NCBI GenBank assembly: GCA_900548215.1
Contig: URJI01000077.1
Coordinates: 1 to 13,370 of the forward strand
DNA length: 13,370 bases
Direction: 5' to 3'
Origin: an uncultured Coprococcus sp.
Lineage (GTDB): Bacteria; Bacillota; Clostridia; Lachnospirales; Lachnospiraceae
The translations under genes were made by a program, and so were the position numbers. Shown here piece after piece: positions 8,841 to 13,370 of the stretch. The notes under the pieces are model-generated. The model did no database searches, had not been told where the DNA came from, and saw only the letters and a list, made by a program, of their open reading frames with translations. Every line of letters begins with the position of its first letter. The stretch's first letter is position 1.

Positions 8841-9638
8841 CTATGCATCTCTCTTCTTTCTTCTGTATCTTTTTTTCTTTCTCCTGACAGTCTTGCCACG
8901 CTTTGCCGCCTGGGTCTTTCTGAACTCCTGTATCTGCTCGATCATGGCTGCATAATCCCTCTCGAACAGGATTTCACTGATCTCATGATGCACTATCTCC
9001 GCCGGAAGCCTGTCCACTATAAGCGTCCTGACAAAATCCTTGCTCTTACCCTTATACATTGGAAGACTGTATTTCTCCTGAATCTGGGAAATCTCCGGTC
9101 TCCAAAGTACACGGATCGTGCGAAGTAAATCAGCCTTCGGATTTGGCTGCATTTCCCTTACCACATAAAAGTCGATCTTGTGAGTCAGCTTGTCTGACGC
9201 TCCATCCTCCAGGCCTTCTGCATCTGGCTTGCTGCCTGTATCTGACTTGCTGCCTGTATCTGACTTGCTGCCTGTATCTGACTTGCTGCCTGTAGCCGGC
9301 TTACTTCCTGTAGCCGCCTCGATACCTGTATCATATTCTTCAACAGATATGATCCCCCAGTAGTCTGGCACATGCTCTGCCACATGACTTGCATGTGTAC
9401 TTCCGACCACTACAATATTCTGGTCAAAATACAGATCATAGTCAGCTACCTGTCTCTCCAGACGTGTGTATGTGTCTGCGTCACTTTTTATCTCGATCCC
9501 CACTATCTTGTCCGGAATGACCATTACGACATCCGCACGGGAGTTGCCAACAGTCTTCTCCTCAAGGATCCGAACCTTACCATATCTCTCCTCAAGGAAT
9601 TCAAATAATGGTTCACGTATATCTTTATCTAATAACAT
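8841..9638 (-). CDS. sce7726-like PD-(D/E)xK nuclease-fold protein with repeat linker
   Basis: A 265-residue protein. Its first 105 residues resemble the sce7726 family: DKDIREPLFEFL, then R35-A-D36 and the E49-I-K51 motif in GIEIKSDADT, followed by RLERQVADYDLYFD and VVVGSTH. D36 and ExK match the metal-binding core of PD-(D/E)xK nucleases. Residues 110-139 are a low-complexity linker of five TGSKxx hexapeptides. A second domain (about 152-240) carries FYVVREM and VLWRPEI, and the tail (246-265) is strongly Lys/Arg-rich, suggesting nucleic-acid contact. ATG at 9638 is preferred because AGAGGT lies ahead of it; an in-frame ATG at 9668 has a poor site. No toxin, methylase or phage partner adjoins it. 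The family role is not established; a DNA-processing or defence role would be inference. Confidence 0.78.
   Translation of the reverse strand: MLLDKDIREPLFEFLEERYGKVRILEEKTVGNSRADVVMVIPDKIVGIEIKSDADTYTRLERQVADYDLYFDQNIVVVGSTHASHVAEHVPDYWGIISVEEYDTGIEAATGSKPATGSKSDTGSKSDTGSKSDTGSKPDAEGLEDGASDKLTHKIDFYVVREMQPNPKADLLRTIRVLWRPEISQIQEKYSLPMYKGKSKDFVRTLIVDRLPAEIVHHEISEILFERDYAAMIEQIQEFRKTQAAKRGKTVRRKKKRYRRKKRDA
9223..9312. repeat. 18-bp coding tandem repeat (five units)
   Basis: On the plus strand, three identical units (9241-9258, 9259-9276, 9277-9294; tctgacttgctgcctgta) are flanked by one near-copy (9223-9240) and one diverged copy (9295-9312). The unit length is a multiple of three and encodes the TGSKSD linker of the sce7726-like protein. 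Exact identity of the central copies suggests recent slippage or recombination. Confidence 0.95.
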
Positions 9639-9658
9639 TTTTACCTCTGAATATTTAT

Positions 9659-9725
9659 TCTCATTCACTTCATCATGATTATTTCTATTTACTTTGTTCT
9701 ATTCACTTTATTCTGTTTACTTTAT
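9659..9725. repeat. 14-bp tandem repeats upstream of the sce7726-like gene
   Basis: On the plus strand three adjoining 14-base units (9684-9697, 9698-9711, 9712-9725) follow the pattern tct(a/g)tt(t/c)actttrt. A related unit lies at 9659-9672 after an 11-base interruption. The region is just upstream of the start codon at 9638 with respect to transcription, so it would fall in the promoter or 5' leader. The rest of the spacer up to 9860 shows no clear gene. Confidence 0.7.
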
Positions 9726-9860
9726 AATGTAATCTCTTCACTTTTCAAAGGTTATTGCAAACAATCCTATCTCAGATACTGTTATATTATATTCTAAACT
9801 ACCATTAATTCAATTGGCTTAAGTAGGCTGCATATGTCTTTTTGTGCAATGTACAAAAAG

Positions 9861-9894
9861 AGGGCGGTAAGCTCTTAAGTAAGCCTACCGCCCT
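9861..9894 (-). terminator. Rho-independent terminator after the DnaJ-like gene
   Basis: A 13-bp stem (agggcggtaagct, 9861-9873, with 9882-9894; one G-U pair) encloses an 8-base loop. T-runs follow on both strands (minus strand CTTTTTG; plus strand GTTTTT), so it could act in both directions, but the only known gene entering it is the DnaJ-like gene ending 9 bases away. A second short inverted repeat, CTTTTTGT with ACAAAAAG (9838-9860), follows on the minus strand. Confidence 0.92.
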
Positions 9895-9903
9895 GTTTTT
9901 CTG

Positions 9904-10830
9904 TCAGCCTTTATTCACAAGCTCTGTGAACTTCTTAAGTGCAGCCTGTGCCTCCGGCGAAATATTCCTTGGCACTGCAATTCTCACTGTCACATAGTGA
10001 TCGCCGTGGGTGTTGCCGCCTCTGGCCTGTACACCTTTGCCACGAAGCCTTATCTTGCTTCCCGACTGTGTACCCGGTGCTATCTTGCACTTCACATCAC
10101 CAAACATGGTATGAACAAGTATCTCGCCGCCGAGAACTGCCACATCAAATGGCACAAGTGCCGTGGTATATATATCCAGTCCTTTACGCTCATAACCTGC
10201 CTTGTCTCTGACATTTACCTGAAGGAGCATATCTCCCGGCTGTCCTTTGCCGGTTCCAGGATAACCCTTGCCAGCAAGCCGGAGCACGCCGCCGCTTTCT
10301 ATGCCCGCCGGTATATGAACTGTAAGCTGTGAACTGCCACCGCGTCCATCATTAAACGACAAAGTCTTGTCACATCCGTATACAGCATCATCAAAATCTA
10401 TGGTGACGCTTGCCTCCATATCTCTTCCTCTGGCATTGAAGCTTCCCTGACTGAATCCACCAAAGCCGCCTCGTTGCGAGCGTCCACCGCCACCACCAAA
10501 GAACGAGCCAAATATATCGCCAAACATATCGCCGAAGTCTCCACCCTCAAAGTGGAAGCCTCCGCCTCCGAATGGATCACCACCTGCAGCTCCGCCGGAG
10601 CCATCGAATGCAGCCATTCCAAACTGATCATACATCTTCCTCTTCTCGGCGTCAGACAATACCGCATAGGCCTCAGAGGCCTCCTTAAACTTCTCTGCAG
10701 CCGTCGCATCGCCAGGATTCGTATCCGGGTGGTATTTCTTCGCCAGGGTTCTATATGCTCTTTTTATCTCAGCGTCCGTGGCTGTCTTAGAAACGCCGAG
10801 AACTTCATAATAATCTCTTTTTGAAGCCAT
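9904..10830 (-). CDS. DnaJ-like co-chaperone, class B (no zinc finger, CbpA type)
   Basis: A 308-residue Hsp40. The J-domain (about 5-70) carries the HPD tripeptide (34-36) that stimulates Hsp70 ATPase activity, and ends with KMYDQFG. A Gly/Phe-rich stretch (about 75-130) includes GDMFGDIFGSFFGG. Two C-terminal substrate-binding beta-domains follow (about 135-215 and 220-300), with the repeated LRLxGKG motif (LRLAGKG and IRLRGKG). The CxxCxGxG zinc-finger repeats of full DnaJ are absent, so this is a class B protein rather than the canonical DnaJ, and no dnaK or grpE adjoins it. GGGAGGTAGG precedes ATG at 10830. The spacer upstream shows no CIRCE inverted repeat. It probably helps DnaK with folding or aggregate handling. 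Confidence 0.95.
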   Translation of the reverse strand: MASKRDYYEVLGVSKTATDAEIKRAYRTLAKKYHPDTNPGDATAAEKFKEASEAYAVLSDAEKRKMYDQFGMAAFDGSGGAAGGDPFGGGGFHFEGGDFGDMFGDIFGSFFGGGGGRSQRGGFGGFSQGSFNARGRDMEASVTIDFDDAVYGCDKTLSFNDGRGGSSQLTVHIPAGIESGGVLRLAGKGYPGTGKGQPGDMLLQVNVRDKAGYERKGLDIYTTALVPFDVAVLGGEILVHTMFGDVKCKIAPGTQSGSKIRLRGKGVQARGGNTHGDHYVTVRIAVPRNISPEAQAALKKFTELVNKG

Positions 10831-10940
10831 GATTCCTACCTCCCGATAAGCCTATGTATAGTTTAACACTATCTGTCAAGTGATTCCATATTTTTAGCAT
10901 TAAAATGCATACATAAAATCGAGGGAATTTTAGGCAATTT

Positions 10941-11033
10941 TTAAACTAATAATCCTTTGCTGGCGGTTTCCTTGTTCCTTCGATCAATATTGTCGAATGG
11001 CAATAATAGCACTTCCACCCATGTCGGTTTCAT
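10941..11033 (-). CDS. Candidate 30-residue small ORF (unrecognised)
   Basis: ATG at 11033 is preceded by GGGGGGA about eight bases upstream and reads for 30 codons to TAA at 10941. The peptide starts MKPTWVEVLLLPFDN, with a charged middle (DRRNKE) and the end ASKGLLV. I do not recognise it. It lies 110 bases ahead of the DnaJ-like gene on the same strand, so it could be a leader or stand-alone peptide, but such a length also arises by chance. Confidence 0.25.
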   Translation of the reverse strand: MKPTWVEVLLLPFDNIDRRNKETASKGLLV

Positions 11034-11428
11034 CTTTGCTATCCCCCCAAATAGTATGTTGTTATTTCTATTATTTCTTTATAGGCCTTTGTTTCTACAT
11101 ATTGGCATTGCATCTACACACGCCTTGTGGCTCTATAGCGAATTTATATTTATCGGACTTGCTTTTATCATTATCTACATTTGTCAAACGCATTATTTTT
11201 TTTAACAAATTTAATTTTCCATCCGGGCTGTTTGCCGCCATGTTACATCGCATTTATAACTCGCTGTTTTTATCTTCTTGAAAAAGTTAATACTTTTTCG
11301 ATACAGCTTTTTATCTTTTTAGTATTTATTTCCATAAAAGCTGCAATAAATTCATTTATTTTATCTTTTGCACGTTATTTTTCAAAAAAGTGAAAATTTT
11401 ATGCACTTTTATCACAAGAAACACAAAT

Positions 11429-11507
11429 AAGTGCGAGTCAGTGCAGCCAACGCAAATCCACACCTCAATGACAAGTGCTAGTTGGCACAGTCAGCGCAAA
11501 TCCACAC
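11429..11507. repeat. Pair of imperfect 35-bp direct repeats
   Basis: Segments 11429-11463 and 11473-11507 align without gaps at 28 of 35 positions, with a 44-base period. Both end in the identical cgcaaatccacac. They lie beyond the enolase terminator. Only the second copy contains a gtgc/gcac mini-stem, so a conserved hairpin is not evident. Confidence 0.7.
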
Positions 11508-11551
11508 AAATGCCCTTCTCCATAAAGAATCACTATAAAAACACTAAAAAA

Positions 11552-11585
11552 GCACCTCCGCCGATGATTCCACCAGTGGAGATGC
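11552..11585 (-). terminator. Rho-independent terminator after enolase
   Basis: On the minus strand a 15-bp stem with one internal mismatch and a GAAT loop (arms 11571-11585 and 11552-11566) is followed directly by TTTTTT. It lies 24 bases past the enolase stop codon. Confidence 0.88.
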
Positions 11586-11609
11586 CTTCGCATGGCTAAT
11601 ACTATTATC

Positions 11610-12914
11610 CTACTGCTTTACGTTGAAAGCCTTGATTCCAGGATATACTGCGCAGTCGCCAAGCTGTTCTTCGATTCTGAGGAGCTGGTTGTACTTTGCG
11701 ACTCTCTCTGATCTTGAAGGAGCACCTGTCTTGATCTGGCATGTGTTGAGTGCCACTGCGAGATCTGCAATAGTTGTATCTGCTGTCTCACCTGATCTGT
11801 GTGATGATATTGCTGTGTATCCAGCCTTATGAGCCATCTTGATAGCCTCAAGTGTCTCTGATACTGAGCCGATCTGGTTGAGCTTGATAAGGATACAATT
11901 TGCGCATCCCATCTCGATACCCTTTGCAAGTCTCTCTGTATTTGTAACGAACAGATCATCACCGACAAGCTGAACCTTGTCGCCAAGTCTTGCTGTGAGC
12001 TTCTGCCATCCTTCCCAATCCTCCTCATCGAGACCATCCTCGATTGAGATGATAGGATACTTCTCAACAAGCTTTGCCCAGTGCTCAATGAGCTGCTCTG
12101 CTGTATACTCTGTTCCAGCCTTTGGAAGCTTGTACCAGCCCTTGCCCTTCTCACTCTTCCACTCTGATGAAGCAGCGTCCATAGCGATCATAAAGTCCTT
12201 ACCCGGCTCATATCCAGCCTTCTTTACAGCCTCAAGTATTGTCTCGATAGCCTCCTCGTCAGACTTAAGTGCCGGAGCAAATCCACCCTCATCACCTACT
12301 GATGTGGCAAGGCCTCTATCCTTGAGAATCCCTGCAAGTGCATGGAATACCTCTGCACACCATCTCAGACACTCCTTAAATGAAGGAGCACCAACTGGCA
12401 TGATCATGAATTCCTGAACGTCAAGTCCTGATGACAGAGCATGACATCCACCGTTTACGATGTTCATCATTGGAACCGGAAGCTTGTTTCCTGAGATTCC
12501 GCCGAGGAATCTGTAAAGAGGAATGTCAAGAGAGATTGAAGCTGCTCTTGCTGCTGCGATTGAAACTGCAAGAATCGCATTTGCGCCAAGGTTTGACTTG
12601 TCCTTTGTCCCATCTGCCTTGATCATTTTTGCATCTACTGCATATATATCAGACGCATCCATTCCTGTAAGTACGTCATTTATAGTCGTATTTATATTCT
12701 CTACTGCCTTCTGGACACCCTTGCCAAGGTATCTTGACTTGTCTCCGTCGCGAAGCTCAAGTGCCTCAAACTCACCTGTAGAAGCGCCACTTGGCGCAGC
12801 GCCACGGCCTACTGTTCCATCTGCCAGATACACCTCTGCCTCAACTGTTGGATTTCCTCTTGAATCAAGGATTTCTCTTCCTACTACCTTTTCAATCTCA
12901 AGATAATTCATCAT
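11610..12914 (-). CDS. eno: Enolase (phosphopyruvate hydratase)
   Basis: A 434-residue glycolytic enzyme converting 2-phosphoglycerate to phosphoenolpyruvate. Recognisable elements are the N-terminal REILDSRGNPTVE, the mobile loop SGASTGEFEA, E209 in GDEGG, magnesium ligands D246, E292 and D319/D320, base K344 in ILIKLNQIGS, the SHRSGET loop (371-377) and K395. Catalytic-loop H158 is kept, but the loop reads C-H-A-L-S-S-G-L-D before QEFM, one residue longer than the H-A-x-N-x-x-D form I know. AAAGGAG sits ten bases ahead of ATG at 12914; the next codon (12911) is also ATG. The frame stays open to a GTG at 13001, but the added residues do not fit enolase. It ends in a strong terminator, so it is probably monocistronic, behind an unusual leader. 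Confidence 0.98.
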   Translation of the reverse strand: MMNYLEIEKVVGREILDSRGNPTVEAEVYLADGTVGRGAAPSGASTGEFEALELRDGDKSRYLGKGVQKAVENINTTINDVLTGMDASDIYAVDAKMIKADGTKDKSNLGANAILAVSIAAARAASISLDIPLYRFLGGISGNKLPVPMMNIVNGGCHALSSGLDVQEFMIMPVGAPSFKECLRWCAEVFHALAGILKDRGLATSVGDEGGFAPALKSDEEAIETILEAVKKAGYEPGKDFMIAMDAASSEWKSEKGKGWYKLPKAGTEYTAEQLIEHWAKLVEKYPIISIEDGLDEEDWEGWQKLTARLGDKVQLVGDDLFVTNTERLAKGIEMGCANCILIKLNQIGSVSETLEAIKMAHKAGYTAISSHRSGETADTTIADLAVALNTCQIKTGAPSRSERVAKYNQLLRIEEQLGDCAVYPGIKAFNVKQ

Positions 12915-12949
12915 TTTTATATTTCTCCTTTCTAGTATCGCCCCCTCCC

Positions 12950-13003
12950 TTACGGTCGGCGGCAGTTCGTCGGTGCATTCCGATATGTGCCCACAGGGCA
13001 CAT
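12950..13003 (-). CDS. Candidate 17-residue leader peptide of enolase
   Basis: ATG at 13003 follows AGGAGG with five-base spacing, one of the strongest ribosome binding sites in the window. The frame encodes MCPVGTYRNAPTNCRRP and stops at TAA (12950-12952), 35 bases before the enolase start. The end C-R-R-P uses CGC and CGA arginine codons, whereas the neighbours often use AGA or AGG. The start codon is inside a perfect hairpin. It may be a translated regulatory leader, or just a by-product of the duplication. Confidence 0.4.
   Translation of the reverse strand: MCPVGTYRNAPTNCRRP
12985..13003 (-). promoter_or_regulatory. Hairpin over the leader-ORF start codon
   Basis: On the minus strand ATGTGCCC-TGT-GGGCACAT forms a perfect 8-bp stem with a 3-base loop. 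The 5' arm begins with the leader ATG, so folding would hide that start while leaving AGGAGG free. No T-run follows, so it is not a terminator. Confidence 0.6.
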
Positions 13004-13087
13004 GGCACCTCCTCTTTCTTGTATCGCCCCGGAATTCCTCTGATTCAGCAGTTCACAGAAGGTACAGGAGCTCACATGATTTACGAT

Positions 13088-13119
13088 GTTAGTCTAAACT
13101 AACTTTATTCTAAAATCAA
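13088..13119 (-). promoter_or_regulatory. Candidate enolase promoter with overlapping palindrome
   Basis: On the minus strand TTGATT (13114-13119) and TAGACT (13091-13096) are 17 bases apart, each matching four of six consensus positions. A perfect inverted repeat, gttagt-ctaa-actaac (13088-13103), covers the -10 and could be an operator. Transcription from here would give a leader of about 170 bases. Assignment is tentative. Confidence 0.35.
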
Positions 13120-13292
13120 CACGAGTATTTGCTCATATTTTATCATTTAGCCATCTAAGGCATCGCATCTTTATGTATAACATTGACAATTTTATCTTAG
13201 TCTATACCATTTTCACCATATAATATAAACATTAAATTTATGCCAGATAACAGACGTCTTATTTTTTCTTTGCAAAACCAATATTTTATCTA

Positions 13293-13370
13293 TTATCCAA
13301 GAGCCACATCCAGAACCATCATAAGTGCAAATCCCACCGCAGCACCTATAGTTCCTATATTTGTGTGCTC
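13293..13370 (-). CDS. ZIP-family metal transporter, C-terminal end only
   Basis: Only the last 25 codons are inside the window: EHTNIGTIGAAVGFALMM, then VLDVALG and TAA at 13293-13295. The closing transmembrane helix with the ending GFALMMVLDVALG is characteristic of the ZIP/ZupT/GufA family, membrane proteins that take up divalent metals such as zinc or iron. Enolase needs magnesium, but no functional link should be read into the neighbourhood. The rest of the gene lies to the right. The call rests on a short but distinctive tail. Confidence 0.72.
   Translation of the reverse strand, partial: EHTNIGTIGAAVGFALMMVLDVALG

Larger units (their letters stand above)
10831..11609. other. 779-base spacer between enolase and the DnaJ-like gene
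   Basis: This AT-rich region holds the enolase terminator at its right end, a pair of imperfect 35-bp repeats, one weak candidate small ORF and several short inverted repeats: gaaaaagt/actttttc (11280-11299), cagctttt/aaaagctg (11304-11343) and aaaagtg/cactttt (11386-11410). Plus-strand open frames here lack ribosome binding sites and are hydrophobic low-complexity translations, so I do not call them. No tRNA, rRNA or known riboswitch shape is apparent. An unannotated small RNA cannot be excluded by reading alone. Confidence 0.6.
12928..13030 (-). repeat. Duplicated initiation-region segment in the enolase leader
   Basis: On the minus strand, GGGGCGATAC-A/T-AGAAAG occurs twice, at 13014-13030 and 12928-12944: 17 bases with one mismatch and an 86-base period. 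Each copy runs straight into a Shine-Dalgarno sequence, AGGAGG for the upstream copy and AAGGAG for the enolase copy. The first serves a short leader ORF and the second serves enolase. Confidence 0.85.
12915..13292. other. 378-base spacer between the ZIP transporter and enolase
   Basis: The right half (about 13120-13292) is very AT-rich and I see no gene or convincing terminator in it. The left half is the GC-richer enolase leader, with the duplicated initiation segment, leader ORF and hairpin given separately. A further possible stem pairs CCT(T)CTG with CAGAGG on the minus strand (about 13038-13063). Confidence 0.6.

Noticed and set aside
6689..8899. GH31 protein of 736 residues starting at 8899
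   Set aside because: The start at 8677 has an AGAGGTGA site and GH31-like N-terminus; the longer form overlaps the preceding gene. The open bridge is kept as a finding only.
9223..9312. CRISPR-like array
   Set aside because: The 18-bp units adjoin without spacers and stay in frame within a gene, so this is a coding tandem repeat.
10831..10890. TTGACA...TATACA as promoter of the DnaJ-like gene
   Set aside because: On the minus strand the two hexamers are only 13 bases apart, too close for a normal sigma-A promoter. No CIRCE or CtsR-type repeat was found either.
10957..11281. Plus-strand hydrophobic small ORFs in the enolase-DnaJ spacer
   Set aside because: They have no ribosome binding site, one starts at TTG, and hydrophobic translations are expected from T-rich DNA.
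11610..13001. Enolase extended upstream to GTG 13001
   Set aside because: The 29 added residues do not resemble enolase, and the well-placed AAAGGAG before 12914 gives the conserved N-terminus.

Overview
The window looks like a chromosomal stretch from an AT-rich Firmicute, most likely a Lachnospiraceae member of the Coprococcus/Roseburia/Butyrivibrio type. This is inferred from the enolase N-terminus (NYLEIEKVVGREILDSRGNP), the style of the ABC/two-component module, clear AGGAG-type ribosome binding sites and T-rich spacers. Every gene I can support is on the minus strand, so transcription runs from right to left. No rRNA, tRNA, CRISPR array, transposase or phage gene was found.

In transcription order: the last 25 codons of a ZIP-family metal transporter (13293-13370); a 378-base spacer with an unusual enolase leader; enolase (11610-12914) with its terminator; a 779-base spacer (10831-11609) holding imperfect repeats and at most one tiny ORF; a DnaJ-like co-chaperone without zinc finger (9904-10830) and its terminator; an sce7726-type nuclease-fold protein with an internal 18-bp tandem repeat (8841-9638); a cytoplasmic GH31 alpha-glucosidase (6689-8677); and a Cof-type HAD phosphatase (5766-6569) with its terminator.

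The left part is a compact operon: ABC ATPase (4834-5541), a large FtsX/MacB-like permease overlapping it by 8 bases, an OmpR-type response regulator, a short-looped (intramembrane-sensing type) histidine kinase and, 37 bases further on, a FliB-like CxxCxxCC protein that runs off the left edge. The first four genes form a peptide-sensing/detoxification or cell-envelope-stress module of the general Bce/Vra type. The regulator probably acts on the repeats near 5624-5657 ahead of the ATPase gene. The FliB-like gene at the end is the least expected partner.

Most of the genes are familiar families. The points most worth a second look are the enolase leader (a duplicated translation-initiation segment, a 17-codon leader ORF and a hairpin over its start), a one-residue insertion in the catalytic loop of enolase, the FliB-like gene in the ABC/two-component operon, and three unrelated short tandem repeats between 6.5 and 9.8 kb.
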